Notes: generated by a model not told the origin, from the sequence alone. A stretch of 26,150 bases of DNA from Dehalococcoidales bacterium (GCA_016783105.1 JADHXF010000019.1:1-26150), one strand, 5' to 3'. Positions 1-9,798 are shown, counted from the first letter of the stretch. Translations and numbers: made by a program.

Positions 1-155
1 GGGGTGCCTTAGAAGTGCGAATATGGTGGGAAGACCGAATGGTGCAGTCGGTTATTTACCCGCTAAAGGAGTTCCCAAGAGTCCAGTTTTGAATAATTAG
101 GCAGTCCTAGACAGTCTAATTTTCAACAATCCCTAACAGTACTGGCCCTTCTATA

Positions 156-185
156 TTGCTGCCTGATAAGAGGGTATGCTATACT
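156..185 (+). promoter_or_regulatory. Promoter of the rpsB operon
   Basis: TTGCTG (156-161) and TATACT (180-185) lie 18 bases apart, with TG at 177-178 giving an extended -10 (TGC then TATACT). The expected start of transcription is near 192, which leaves a leader of about 39 bases before rpsB. It is the only promoter-like site seen ahead of the ribosomal protein block. Nothing coding is visible in 1-155; a short inverted repeat (ACCGA 34-38 / TCGGT 48-52) is the only structure noted there. Confidence 0.6.
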
Positions 186-230
186 GTTAAGCGATATATC
201 TAATTCCAGACGGGAAAAGGGGGGGAGAAT

Positions 231-1016
231 TTGCCGGATACAACGACCATCAAGCAACTTTTGGAAGCGGGTGCTCACTTTGGGCATCAGACGGGGCGGT
301 GGCATCCCCGTATGAAGAACTACATCTTCACCAAGCGCAATGGTATTCATATCATTGACCTGGAAAAGACGGCGGTTATGCTGGACAGGGCCTGCGAGTA
401 TGTCCGGGAACTGGCTGCGGAAGGCGGCACTATCCTGTTTGTTGGCACCAAGAAACAGGCTCAGGAGTCAACCGTGGAAGAGGCGCAGCGCTGTGGCATG
501 CCCTACATTGACCAGCGCTGGCTGGGGGGGATGTTGACCAACTTCACCACCATACAGGCGCGCATTGACCATCTGGTACGCCTTGAAGACCAGCAATCGA
601 GGGGGGAATTCGGGCGCCTGACCAAAAAAGAGATTCTAAAGATTGATGAAGAGATTTTGAAACTGAATAAGCAGATGGGTGGCATCAAGGAAATGACCAG
701 TCTGCCCAGTGCCCTGTTTATCGTTGATCCGACGAAAGAAGGTATCGCACTCGCCGAGGCCAAACGAATGGGAATACCGGTGGTGGCCATCGCGGACACA
801 AACTGTAACCCCGAGGTGATAGACTATGCCATCCCGGCGAATGATGACGCCATCCGCGCCATAAAGCTGATATGCAACAAGATTGCCGATTCCGTTCTGG
901 AGGGCAAGGCTGGTTTTGGCGAAGTGCCGGTGGAAACAGCGGAGACGGAAGGAGTGGGGGAAGCTGAAGCACTGGAGACGATGGAGCCTTTGATTTTTAC
1001 GCCGGAAGAGGAATAA
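231..1016 (+). CDS. rpsB: 30S ribosomal protein S2
   Basis: Structural protein of the small ribosomal subunit, needed for S1 docking and translation initiation. The 261-residue product has the S2 hallmarks: the N-terminal [19 protein letters not shown] stretch, [30 protein letters not shown] and [14 protein letters not shown]. Length is usual for the family. The last 30 or so residues form an acidic tail rich in Glu. The start is TTG at 231, supported by a strong ribosome binding site (GGGGGAG, 221-227) and by the family start. It is the first gene of a translation and envelope operon: tsf follows after 12 bases with AAGGAGG overlapping the rpsB stop. The rpsB-tsf-pyrH-frr order is the classical bacterial one. 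Confidence 0.97.
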   Translation: MPDTTTIKQLLEAGAHFGHQTGRWHPRMKNYIFTKRNGIHIIDLEKTAVMLDRACEYVRELAAEGGTILFVGTKKQAQESTVEEAQRCGMPYIDQRWLGGMLTNFTTIQARIDHLVRLEDQQSRGEFGRLTKKEILKIDEEILKLNKQMGGIKEMTSLPSALFIVDPTKEGIALAEAKRMGIPVVAIADTNCNPEVIDYAIPANDDAIRAIKLICNKIADSVLEGKAGFGEVPVETAETEGVGEAEALETMEPLIFTPEEE

Positions 1017-1028
1017 GGAGGCCCAGTT

Positions 1029-2265
<1,237 letters not shown>

Positions 2266-2271
2266 GGTAAC

Positions 2272-2829
2272 ATGGTTAGCGATGCGCTGCAGAACATAGA
2301 AGGCAAGATGCGGGCGTCTGTCAGTGGCCTGCGGAAAGAGCTGGCGACATTGCGCACCGGCCGTGCCACGCCGGCACTGGTCGAGCACATCAGGGTGGAC
2401 TACGCTGGTGTGCCCACACCCATTCATCAGATTGCCGGCATTTCCGTGCCTGAGGCCAGCCTCCTCCTTATCCAGCCATGGGACAAAAGCAGTATTCGTG
2501 AGATTGAGAAAGCCATCCTGAAGTCTGACCTCGGTTTCAATCCGACCAATGATGGAAATGTAATCAGAATAAGCATCCCGCCGCTTTCCGAGGAAAGGCG
2601 TCAGGATCTGATCCGGGTGGTGCGGAAAAGGATTGAGGAGAGAAGGATAGTGGTGCGTAATCTGAGGCATGAAGTTATGAATGACCTGAAGACCATGGAA
2701 AAGAATAAAGAATTATCTGAGGATGAACATAAAAGAGCCCTCAGCCAGCTGCAGAAGCTCACTGATGTCCATATCGCTGAAATTGACCAGGCCGGACGAG
2801 ACAAGGAAAAGGAGCTTCTGGAGGCATAG
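2272..2829 (+). CDS. frr: Ribosome recycling factor
   Basis: Together with EF-G it splits the post-termination ribosome complex. The 185-residue length equals the family norm. Hallmarks are the N-terminal helix with LATLRTGRATPALVEHI, the beta domain around VPTPIHQIAGISVPE and IQPWDKSSIREIEKAI, PTNDGNVIRISIPPLSEERR, and the basic helix with VRNLRHEVMNDLK. The ATG at 2272 follows pyrH by six bases. Its place next to pyrH is conserved in bacteria. Confidence 0.97.
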   Translation: MVSDALQNIEGKMRASVSGLRKELATLRTGRATPALVEHIRVDYAGVPTPIHQIAGISVPEASLLLIQPWDKSSIREIEKAILKSDLGFNPTNDGNVIRISIPPLSEERRQDLIRVVRKRIEERRIVVRNLRHEVMNDLKTMEKNKELSEDEHKRALSQLQKLTDVHIAEIDQAGRDKEKELLEA

Positions 2830-2871
2830 ACCCCAGAGTATGCTGATAATACCGGGGAAGAATCGGGAGCG

Positions 2872-3582
2872 ATGAAACCACTCAAGCAGCAGGTAAAACA
2901 ATTGCCAGTTCATGTGGCCATTGTACCTGACGGGAATGGGCGCTGGGCGGAGAAACGCGGGCTGCCCAGGCTTGCCGGGCATCAGGCGGGCGTGAAGAAG
3001 ATGCGCACCCTGGTAGAGTATCTCAATGACCTTCAGGTAAAGTACGTTACCCTCTACGGGTTTTCCACCGAGAACTGGGGCCGTCCCGGGGAGGAGATAG
3101 AAGGGTTATTCCGTATCCTCAAGGAGAGGATTGACCAGGATGTCCCCAAGCTGCACAAGAAGGGCATCCGGGTTCGCCATCTCGGGAGGCTTGGAGAGCT
3201 GCCTGACTGGCTGCAGAGCTCAATTCGGCGTGCCGAGGAACACACCAAGGATAATACCGGGTTGACGATGAGTCTGGCTTTCAACTACGGTGGACATGTT
3301 GAGATAATTGATGCGGTTCGCCGCATCATCGCTGAAGGCATCCCGCCGGAAAAGATAGATGAGAAATTGTTCAGTGGCTATCTGTATACCGCCGGTATTC
3401 CGTATGTAGACCTTTTAATCCGGACCGGCGATGAATGGCGCCTCAGCAACTTTTTGCTGTGGCAGACCGCCTACAGCGAATATTACTTCACCGACGTTCT
3501 CTGGCCCGACTTTTCCAAAGAGGACATGGACAAGGCGCTGATTGCCTACAGCCAGCGGGAACGGCGCTTCGGCGCGCTTTGA
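2872..3582 (+). CDS. uppS: Isoprenyl transferase (undecaprenyl diphosphate synthase)
   Basis: Cis-prenyltransferase that adds isopentenyl units to farnesyl diphosphate to give the lipid carrier for cell wall and glycan synthesis. The signature DGNGRWAEKRGLPR begins at catalytic Asp20; further motifs are LYGFSTENWGRP, AFNYGGHVEI and RLSNFLLWQTAYSEYYF near the C-terminus. Length of 236 residues is typical. The residue before the catalytic Asp is Pro (VPDGN) where E. coli has Met, and the usual RTSGE segment reads RTGDE; both look like lineage variants and not defects. It is nine bases from cdsA and 42 from frr. The upstream sequence GGGGAAGAATCGGGAGCG supplies the ribosome site. Confidence 0.93.
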   Translation: MKPLKQQVKQLPVHVAIVPDGNGRWAEKRGLPRLAGHQAGVKKMRTLVEYLNDLQVKYVTLYGFSTENWGRPGEEIEGLFRILKERIDQDVPKLHKKGIRVRHLGRLGELPDWLQSSIRRAEEHTKDNTGLTMSLAFNYGGHVEIIDAVRRIIAEGIPPEKIDEKLFSGYLYTAGIPYVDLLIRTGDEWRLSNFLLWQTAYSEYYFTDVLWPDFSKEDMDKALIAYSQRERRFGAL

Positions 3583-3590
3583 TATAAGGC

Positions 3591-4394
3591 ATGCTCAAAA
3601 AAAGGGTCATAACCGCACTATGGGGCCTTCCCCTCCTTATTGCCGCCGTCTGGTTTGATAAACCTCTGCCCTGGTTCACTATCTTTATCGCTATCTGGGG
3701 GCTGCTGGCCGCTTACGAATTCTACCGGCTGGTGGGCGTTTCCGGTATCTATTCGCTGACTGTCTTCGGGCTGCTCTTCACGCTTCTGATCATAGTGAGC
3801 CCGCACTGCCCGTCCCCGTTTGCGGCTCCGCTGCTGGTGACGCTGGCCGTCGTACTGCCGCTCATCTGGCTGGTGCTGCGCCAGCGCGTTGAGGGGGCTT
3901 TTACGGGCTGGGCGTGGATGGTGGCCGGGTTTCTCTACGTGGGCTGGATGCTTAGCTTCCTGGTAGATTTGCGGCTTGAGGCTGGCCGGAACTGGGTATT
4001 TTTCGCCCTTTTTATCACTTTCGGCTCCGATACCATCGCATACCTCGTCGGTCGGGTGCTGGGCAAACACCGCCTCGCCCCCAGGATAAGCCCGCATAAA
4101 TCATGGGAGGGAACAATCGGAGGACTGCTGGGAGCGGCGGCAGTGAGCCTGCTGTTTACGCTGTCAACACCGTTCCAGATAACGCTGAGTATCGGGCAGG
4201 GAATGGTGCTGGCTCTGCTGGTGAGCATTTTCGGGCAGATTGGCGATTTAGCGGAGTCGTTGCTCAAACGTAACACGGGCGTGAAAGAGTCGGGCGCTTC
4301 AATTCCGGGGCATGGCGGTTTTCTCGACCGGATGGACAGCGTTGTCTTCGCCGGTGTTACCGTATATTTATACCATACCTTGGTCATTCTATAA
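3591..4394 (+). CDS. cdsA: Phosphatidate cytidylyltransferase (CDP-diglyceride synthase)
   Basis: Integral membrane enzyme that makes CDP-diacylglycerol from phosphatidate and CTP, the branch point of phospholipid synthesis. The protein has 267 residues and is strongly hydrophobic, with about seven or eight predicted membrane segments. The C-terminal family signature is present: SPHKSWEGTIGGLLG, GDLAESLLKRNTG and PGHGGFLDRMDS, with DRMD at residues 246-249. One deviation is that the conserved Lys-Asp of the signature reads Lys-Glu (Glu233). The start at 3591 follows uppS by eight bases. In Dehalococcoides, as I recall, dxr and an RseP-type protease come next; here they do not. Confidence 0.92.
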   Translation: MLKKRVITALWGLPLLIAAVWFDKPLPWFTIFIAIWGLLAAYEFYRLVGVSGIYSLTVFGLLFTLLIIVSPHCPSPFAAPLLVTLAVVLPLIWLVLRQRVEGAFTGWAWMVAGFLYVGWMLSFLVDLRLEAGRNWVFFALFITFGSDTIAYLVGRVLGKHRLAPRISPHKSWEGTIGGLLGAAAVSLLFTLSTPFQITLSIGQGMVLALLVSIFGQIGDLAESLLKRNTGVKESGASIPGHGGFLDRMDSVVFAGVTVYLYHTLVIL

Positions 4395-4453
4395 TTGCAG
4401 CTGGAAGCTGTGGCGCTTTTTAAAATACGAAAGTTCAGGGAGGTAAAACACGA

Positions 4454-5335
4454 ATGATTGTCGGCAGCGGTAAATTCAAGTACGAGCGCGTGGAAGGATG
4501 GGCCAAGGTACCAGAGTACTTCAACGTTGATGACCCGGTTGACATTGCTACCGATTCGCGGGACCGCGTCTATGTTGGCTCCAGGGGCAACCACCCGATT
4601 CTTATCTTCGACCGCGACGGTAGTTTCGTCTCCTGCTGGGGTGAGGGACATTTAATGGACCCCCACGGACTTTACGTTGGCCCGGATGATAAGATATATA
4701 TCGCCGATGCCAGGACGCACACGGTGGAGAAGCGGACGCTGGGTGGCGAACTGCTCATGACCCTGGGCACCAGGTTCCGTGCCATGCCCATCATGACCAA
4801 TGCCCCTTTCAATCAGCCAACGGCAGTGGCGCTGGGGCCAAAAGGAGAGATGTTCGTCGCCGACGGTTATGGCAACTTTCTGGTGCACAAGTTCTCGCCG
4901 GAAGGGAAATTGCTCAAGACATGGGGTGAGCACGGCAATGGCCCCGGGCAATTCGAGCTGCCCCACAAGCTTGATATAGATAGTCACGGTCGGCTCTATG
5001 TCTGCGACCGGAACAATGACCGCATACAGATTTTCAATCTCGATGGTGAGTTCATAGAGATGTGGACCGACCTCCAATGGCCGCAGGATGTCTGCATTGA
5101 TAAGAAAAACGACCTTGTCTACGTGGTGGAGAGCCACATGCACCAGACATCCGAACCCAGGGTTACCGTACGCGATTTAAAGGGTAATATACTGTCCGAG
5201 TTCGGCGGATACGAGCACGAAAGAAAAGGAGTTCTGGAGAACTCTCATACCATATGCGTTGATTCACACGGCGACATTTACATTGGCGATATCGTCAAGG
5301 TCAAGCGACTTATGAAATTTGCCAGAGTGAGCTAG
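4454..5335 (+). CDS. NHL-repeat six-bladed propeller protein, similar to peptidyl-hydroxyglycine amidating lyase
   Basis: The 293-residue product is built of NHL repeats (IFDRDGSFVSCWGEGHLMDP; VADGYGNFLVHKFSPEGK; VCDRNNDRIQIFNLDGEF), enough for a six-bladed propeller. His71 (DPHGL), His171 (LPHKL) and His265 (NSHTI) are spaced about 100 and 94 residues apart, close to the spacing of the three zinc-binding histidines of animal PAL, and DGY139, PGQF and the Arg-Gly-x-His segment at 44-47 match PAL motifs too. The usual Asp after the third His is Thr266. There is no signal peptide and no monooxygenase domain, so a cytoplasmic location is likely. Start chosen by GGGAGGT about ten bases upstream of ATG. 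It sits between cdsA and rsmG with ten bases to the latter. A generic NHL protein without lyase activity is the alternative. Confidence 0.8.
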   Translation: MIVGSGKFKYERVEGWAKVPEYFNVDDPVDIATDSRDRVYVGSRGNHPILIFDRDGSFVSCWGEGHLMDPHGLYVGPDDKIYIADARTHTVEKRTLGGELLMTLGTRFRAMPIMTNAPFNQPTAVALGPKGEMFVADGYGNFLVHKFSPEGKLLKTWGEHGNGPGQFELPHKLDIDSHGRLYVCDRNNDRIQIFNLDGEFIEMWTDLQWPQDVCIDKKNDLVYVVESHMHQTSEPRVTVRDLKGNILSEFGGYEHERKGVLENSHTICVDSHGDIYIGDIVKVKRLMKFARVS

Positions 5336-5345
5336 CGGGTGCGGT

Positions 5346-6062
5346 ATGGAAAGGCTGGCGGCAGGGGCTCGCAAACTGGGATTGGAGCTAACTCCTCAAC
5401 AGCTTGAGCAGTTCCAGGTCTACTATCAGGAGCTTATCGACTGGAACCGTCGGCTGAACCTGACGGCCATCACCGATTACGAAGAGGTGCAGGTCAAGCA
5501 CTTCCTCGATTCCCTTACCGTGGTCCCGGCATTGAGGCAGCCACCATCTAAAGATATGAGGCTTATTGATGTCGGCACGGGGGCAGGCATACCCGGGATT
5601 CCCTTGAAAATACTATTACCTGATATCCAGCTTGTACTCCTTGACGCTACGAAGAAGAAAGCGAGCTTTCTAGAGCATATCGTGCACAGGCTGGGCCTGA
5701 AAGATGTGGAGATTGTGGTCGGGAGGGCGGAAGAGATAGCCCACCAGCCTGAATACCGGGAGGGTTTTGACCTTGTTCTGTCCCGGGCGGTGGCGAATTT
5801 ACCGGTGCTGGTGGAATTAACCCTGCCGTTTTGTACTGTTGGCGGCAGGTTTATCGCGCAGAAGAAAGGGGACTTAGAGGCAGAGGTGCAGGCGGCACAG
5901 CGGGCGATTTCTCTCATGGGTGGAGAGCTAGCCGATGTGAAACGAATCGAACTGCCTGAGTTCGCCGATGAGCGCTGGCTGGTGGTCATTGACAAGGTTG
6001 AGAAGACACCACCGCAGTACCCCCGCCGTCCCGGCGTACCGGCCAAAAGACCTCTGGGGTAG
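5346..6062 (+). CDS. rsmG: 16S rRNA (guanine527-N7)-methyltransferase
   Basis: S-adenosylmethionine-dependent methyltransferase acting on G527 of 16S rRNA. The Rossmann glycine motif DVGTGAGIPGIP is at residues 75-86, preceded by the RsmG-typical YYQELIDWNRRLNLTAI and HFLDSL, and followed by LSRAVANLPVLVELTLP. The tail with PRRPGVPAKRPLG is the family's usual C-terminal end. Length of 238 residues is normal. ATG at 5346 lies ten bases after the NHL gene, so it is probably read from the same transcript. It is the last gene of the first block; the next promoter begins 11 bases after its stop. Confidence 0.95.
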   Translation: MERLAAGARKLGLELTPQQLEQFQVYYQELIDWNRRLNLTAITDYEEVQVKHFLDSLTVVPALRQPPSKDMRLIDVGTGAGIPGIPLKILLPDIQLVLLDATKKKASFLEHIVHRLGLKDVEIVVGRAEEIAHQPEYREGFDLVLSRAVANLPVLVELTLPFCTVGGRFIAQKKGDLEAEVQAAQRAISLMGGELADVKRIELPEFADERWLVVIDKVEKTPPQYPRRPGVPAKRPLG

Positions 6063-6072
6063 CTAATCGTGG

Positions 6073-6101
6073 TTGCGAAACGGGCTAAACAGTAGTAGAA
6101 T
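6073..6101 (+). promoter_or_regulatory. Promoter of pdxST
   Basis: TTGCGA (6073-6078) and TAGAAT (6096-6101) are separated by exactly 17 bases, giving a start of transcription near 6108 and a leader of about 38 bases before pdxS. It lies in the 83-base gap between rsmG and pdxS, which marks the break between the two operons. Confidence 0.6.
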
Positions 6102-6145
6102 ATCATTGCAGATAGGTAGGTTTCTGGTAAAGTGAGGTGAGGCAT

Positions 6146-7027
6146 ATGGAAACCGGAACGTGGAAGGTAAAAACGGGATTGGCTCAGATGCTCAAGGGTG
6201 GGGTCATCATGGATGTGGTCAACCCGGAGCATGCCAAGATTGCTGAGGATGCTGGTGCCTGTGCGGTGATGGCCCTGGAGAGGGTGCCGTCTGATATCCG
6301 TGCCGCGGGTGGGGTTGCTCGAATGGCCGACCCGACGGTTATTGAGGCCATTATGAAGGCGGTTTCCATACCGGTAATGGCGAAATGCCGGATAGGGCAC
6401 TTTGTGGAGGCGCAGGTGCTGGAAGCGCTCGGTGTGGACTACATAGACGAATCAGAAGTGCTCACCCCGGCCGATGAGAGTCACCATATCTGGAAGCACG
6501 ACTTCAAGGTCCCGTTCGTCTGCGGCTGCCGCAACCTTGGTGAAGCCCTGCGCCGTATCGGTGAGGGGGCGGCGATGATTCGGACCAAGGGTGAGGCTGG
6601 CACCGGCAACATTGTTGAGGCAGTCAGGCACATGCGTGCGGTGATGGATGCCATCCGCGAGCTGGCCAATACTCCGCAGGAAGAACTGATGGCCAAGGCC
6701 AAGGAGATGGGGGCGCCTTTTGAGCTGGTCAATGAAGTGCACAAGACGGGCAAACTGCCTGTGGTCAACTTTGCCGCCGGCGGCGTGGCCACTCCGGCGG
6801 ATGCGGCGCTGATGATGCAGCTTGGCACGGACGGCGTCTTCGTTGGCTCCGGCGTTTTCAAGTCGTCAAATCCGTCGGCGCGGGCGCAGGCGATTGTCAA
6901 AGCCACCACGCACTACAACGACCCGGCAATCATTGCCGAGGTTTCCAAAAATCTGGGCGAAGCGATGCCCGGTCTGGATATAAAGCAAATTCCGTCTGAG
7001 GAGCTGCTGGCACCGAGAGGTTGGTAA
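6146..7027 (+). CDS. pdxS: Pyridoxal 5'-phosphate synthase subunit PdxS
   Basis: Synthase subunit of the DXP-independent vitamin B6 pathway; condenses ribose 5-phosphate, glyceraldehyde 3-phosphate and ammonia from PdxT to PLP. Visible family segments are [51 protein letters not shown] and [11 protein letters not shown], the last two carrying the lysines that hold the sugar intermediates. It is 293 residues from ATG 6146, the family length. A GTG nine bases upstream is in frame, but GAGGTGA (6134-6140) sits at proper distance from the ATG, so the ATG is preferred. pdxT follows one base after the stop, so the two are translationally coupled. Confidence 0.97.
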   Translation: METGTWKVKTGLAQMLKGGVIMDVVNPEHAKIAEDAGACAVMALERVPSDIRAAGGVARMADPTVIEAIMKAVSIPVMAKCRIGHFVEAQVLEALGVDYIDESEVLTPADESHHIWKHDFKVPFVCGCRNLGEALRRIGEGAAMIRTKGEAGTGNIVEAVRHMRAVMDAIRELANTPQEELMAKAKEMGAPFELVNEVHKTGKLPVVNFAAGGVATPADAALMMQLGTDGVFVGSGVFKSSNPSARAQAIVKATTHYNDPAIIAEVSKNLGEAMPGLDIKQIPSEELLAPRGW

Positions 7028-7028
7028 T

Positions 7029-7601
7029 ATGAAGATTGGCGTCCTTGCCTCGCAGGGAGCCTTTATCGAACATATCGAAAAGCTGCGCCAGCTGGGAGTT
7101 GAAGCTATGCCCGTCCGCTTGCCCGAAGAAATTAAGGGGCTGGACGGGCTCATCATTCCCGGCGGTGAGAGCACGTCCATCGGGCGACTGATGCGGGATT
7201 ACAAACTCACGCAGGCGATTCTGGACCAGGTCAAGAACGGCATGTCCGTATTCGGCACCTGCGCCGGCATGATTCTAATGGCCAGAAAAAGCAACGACGC
7301 TTACCTGGAGCCGCTGGGACTGCTGGGCATTACTGTCAGGCGCAATGCCTTTGGACGGCAGCGGGAGAGCTTTGAGACGGAATTAAATGTGCCGGCACTG
7401 GGTGAGAAACCCTTCCCCGGCGTTTTTATCCGTGCTCCGCTGATTGAACAGTTCAACGGGACGGTGGAAGTACTGGCGCGCCTGGCCGACGATACCATCG
7501 TTGCCGTGCGAGATGGCAAAATGCTGGCCCTGGCCTTTCATCCCGAGCTAACTGATGATACGAGGTTTCATCAATATTTTCTGGATATCGTGTCCGAATG
7601 A
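7029..7601 (+). CDS. pdxT: Pyridoxal 5'-phosphate synthase glutaminase subunit PdxT
   Basis: Class I glutamine amidotransferase that hydrolyses glutamine and channels ammonia to PdxS in a 24-subunit complex. The catalytic triad is visible: Cys78 in FGTCAGMI, and His and Glu in the C-terminal AFHPELTDD; the oxyanion segment GGEST is at residues 45-49. RQRESFE and VFIRAP are also typical. Length of 190 residues is normal. Start at 7029, with GAGAGG just upstream inside the end of pdxS. Confidence 0.96.
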   Translation: MKIGVLASQGAFIEHIEKLRQLGVEAMPVRLPEEIKGLDGLIIPGGESTSIGRLMRDYKLTQAILDQVKNGMSVFGTCAGMILMARKSNDAYLEPLGLLGITVRRNAFGRQRESFETELNVPALGEKPFPGVFIRAPLIEQFNGTVEVLARLADDTIVAVRDGKMLALAFHPELTDDTRFHQYFLDIVSE

Positions 7602-7627
7602 TAATAAGTGGTTACCGGAGGGGATAG

Positions 7628-9136
7628 TTGCAGAAGGTAATTACCGACGATCTGGAGGCATTGCTGGATATCCTGCCACCTCAAATACGGCAGCCGCTCT
7701 GTAAACAGAAAGACATCAGTGAACTGCTGGAAGTGGTGCTGGACCTGGGGCGTCCCCCGGAAGCCCGTTTCCCCAGCCGGGAGGTGGCACTCAATCCCAA
7801 AGAAATTGACGAGGCGGATATCGACTATGTGGTTTCACGCATCGGCAGCTTTGGTGATGACAACCGGGCCGGGATTGAGCGGACGCTGCACCGCATATCC
7901 GCCATCAGAAATCGCAAGGGGCGCATTGTTGGTCTGACCTGCCGTGTGGGCCGCGCCGTTTTCGGCACGATAAAGATAATTGAAGACCTGGTGGAGTCGG
8001 GCAAGAGCGTCATGCTGTTGGGCCGTCCCGGCGTGGGCAAGACAACGATGCTGCGGGAAGTGGCCCGGGTGCTGGCCGACGATGTAAACAAGAGGGTGAT
8101 TATTGTCGATACGTCCAATGAGATTGCTGGCGACGGCGATATCCCTCACCCGGCCATCGGCCATGCCCGCCGGATGCAGGTGAAAACGCCGGCCATGCAG
8201 CACGCGGCGATGATAGAGGCGGTGGAAAACCACATGCCCGAAGTCATCGTTATTGACGAGATTGGCACCGAGCTCGAAGCGCAGGCGGCGAGAACCATCG
8301 CCGAGCGCGGTGTCCAGCTGGTCGGTACCGCTCATGGCAATACTCTGGAAAACCTGATGCTGAATCCCACCCTCGCCGACCTTATCGGCGGTATACAGTC
8401 GGTCACCCTGGGGGATGAGGAGGCGCGGCGGAGAGGCACCCAGAAGTCGATACTGGAACGGACGTCCCCACCCACCTTCGATATTGTGGTTGAAATTCAG
8501 GAACGGGACCGTGTGGCCATTCATCCCGATGTTGCCGAGGCGGTTGACGCTATTCTGCGGAGTCATCTCGTTGATACGGAGATAAGATGGATGGATGAAA
8601 GCGGTAAAGTAAGGGTGGAAAAACCACCGGTGGAGTCAAGAAAGGGCAAAGAAAAGAAACCGGCCAGTCGCGACCAGCACCGCATTTACCTTTTCGGGGT
8701 CAATCGTATCAGGCTGGAACACATGGCCGGGGAGATGAGTCTGGGCCTGGACATCGTTGATAATCTGCGGGAAGCCAACCTGTTTGTTACCTCCAAGAAC
8801 TACTACCGCCGGAAGCCGCAGAAGGTCAGGGACGCCGAAGAGGCCAACCTGCCGATTTATGTCCTGAAAAGCAATACCCCGCCCCAGATAAGGCAGATGC
8901 TGCAGAGTATTTATCCGCTCGCCGGTGCCGGCAAGCGTGACTCATTCCAGGTGGCGCTGACAGAGGCTGAAGAAGCGGTGGAGCAGATAAAGAACGGTAA
9001 CGAGGGCGAGGTTGAGCTCAGCCCGCAGAGTTCCTATATCCGCCGCCTCCAGCACTTAATTGCCGAACGAAGCGAGATGGCCTCACGCAGCGAGGGCAAA
9101 GGCCCGAATAGACGGGTGAAGATTTACAAGGGATAG
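7628..9136 (+). CDS. AAA ATPase with C-terminal R3H nucleic-acid binding domain
   Basis: A 502-residue protein with an N-terminal region (about 1-100), a P-loop ATPase core related to SpoIIIAA and chloroplast Ycf45 (Walker A GRPGVGKT at 132-139, Walker [11 protein letters not shown] with Asp210-Glu211, sensor-like [13 protein letters not shown]), a basic linker near 330-350, and an R3H domain at the end (Arg472 and His476, then [12 protein letters not shown]). R3H domains bind single-stranded DNA or RNA, so an ATP-driven nucleic acid role is likely, but the function is not established. TTG start at 7628 follows GGAGGGGATAG. It is 26 bases after pdxT and six before tmk, so it is co-transcribed with them. 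It is larger than SpoIIIAA (about 300) because of the added C-terminal part. Confidence 0.88.
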   Translation: MQKVITDDLEALLDILPPQIRQPLCKQKDISELLEVVLDLGRPPEARFPSREVALNPKEIDEADIDYVVSRIGSFGDDNRAGIERTLHRISAIRNRKGRIVGLTCRVGRAVFGTIKIIEDLVESGKSVMLLGRPGVGKTTMLREVARVLADDVNKRVIIVDTSNEIAGDGDIPHPAIGHARRMQVKTPAMQHAAMIEAVENHMPEVIVIDEIGTELEAQAARTIAERGVQLVGTAHGNTLENLMLNPTLADLIGGIQSVTLGDEEARRRGTQKSILERTSPPTFDIVVEIQERDRVAIHPDVAEAVDAILRSHLVDTEIRWMDESGKVRVEKPPVESRKGKEKKPASRDQHRIYLFGVNRIRLEHMAGEMSLGLDIVDNLREANLFVTSKNYYRRKPQKVRDAEEANLPIYVLKSNTPPQIRQMLQSIYPLAGAGKRDSFQVALTEAEEAVEQIKNGNEGEVELSPQSSYIRRLQHLIAERSEMASRSEGKGPNRRVKIYKG

Positions 9137-9142
9137 CACAGT

Positions 9143-9766
9143 ATGGCTTTATTCATTACTTTTGAAGGTGGGGAGGGGAGTGGCAAGAGCGTGCAGGCAA
9201 GGGCGCTGTGCCGGAGGCTCTCCCGCCTGGCTATCCCGGCAATATTGACCCATGAGCCTGGTGTAACATCGCTGGGCAGAAAAATTGCGCACTGGCTGAA
9301 ATGGGGAAAAGACATTGGTATATCGCCGCCGGCGGAGTTGATGTTATTTAATGCCTCCAGAGCGCAGTTAGTTAACGAAGTTATCTTGCCCAATCTGCAG
9401 AGCGGTAAAGTGATTATCTGCGACCGCTATGCCGATTCAACCATCGCCTATCAGAGTTACGGCCGAGGGCTGGATTTAACTATGGTCAAGGCGGTCAATG
9501 AGGCTGCGGTTCAGGGAGTAAAGCCTGACCTGACCATTTTGCTCGATATGCCTGTGGAGACCGGGCTGGCCCGCAAAAAAGATAAAAAGCCCGACCGCTT
9601 TGAACAGGAAAATATCACCTTTCACCGGCGGGTGCGTCAGGGATACCTTGAGCTGGCCAGAGCCGAGTCAGACAGGTGGCTGGTGATTGATGCCGCAAAA
9701 AGCAGGGAAGCAATCGCTGAGATTATCTGGCAGAAAGTCAGTCAGTTGCTCTCAAAAAAGCCTTGA
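9143..9766 (+). CDS. tmk: Thymidylate kinase
   Basis: Phosphorylates dTMP to dTDP for DNA synthesis. The P-loop GGEGSGKS is at residues 9-16, the dTMP-binding DRYADSTIAYQSYGRGL follows, and the LID region contains ARKKDKKPDRFEQE. Length of 207 residues is standard. ATG at 9143 lies six bases after the R3H gene. A terminator-like hairpin follows at 9776, suggesting partial transcription stop before rnhB. Confidence 0.96.
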   Translation: MALFITFEGGEGSGKSVQARALCRRLSRLAIPAILTHEPGVTSLGRKIAHWLKWGKDIGISPPAELMLFNASRAQLVNEVILPNLQSGKVIICDRYADSTIAYQSYGRGLDLTMVKAVNEAAVQGVKPDLTILLDMPVETGLARKKDKKPDRFEQENITFHRRVRQGYLELARAESDRWLVIDAAKSREAIAEIIWQKVSQLLSKKP

Positions 9767-9775
9767 GGGGTGTCT

Positions 9776-9798
9776 AAGAGGGGCGAAGCCCCTTTCTT
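9776..9798 (+). terminator. Terminator-like hairpin after tmk
   Basis: GGGGC (9780-9784) and GCCCC (9788-9792) form a stem around a GAA loop, with AAGA before and TTTCTT after so that the stem can extend by A-T and G-T pairs. The T tract is interrupted by one C. It starts ten bases after the tmk stop. The compact GGGGCgaaGCCCC form is also common as a dispersed palindrome, so the terminator role is likely but not certain. Confidence 0.5.

Noticed and set aside
1..155. A structured RNA gene or the end of an upstream gene at the window start
   Set aside because: Only a 5-bp hairpin is seen and no known RNA signature or plausible reading frame could be recognised.
4398..4426. CAGCT-GGA-AGCTG hairpin with a later T run as terminator of cdsA, and TTGCAG/TAAAAT as a promoter for the propeller gene
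   Set aside because: The stem is only 5 bp and separated from the T run by six bases; the promoter spacer would be 20 bases. Both are too weak.
6137..6148. In-frame GTG at 6137 as the pdxS start
   Set aside because: The GAGGTGA ribosome site overlaps it and is correctly spaced for the ATG at 6146, which also matches the family length.
7835..8566. Long open frame on the minus strand opposite the R3H/AAA gene
   Set aside because: It is the complement of a well-supported ATPase gene, lacks any recognisable motif and reflects high G+C at third positions.
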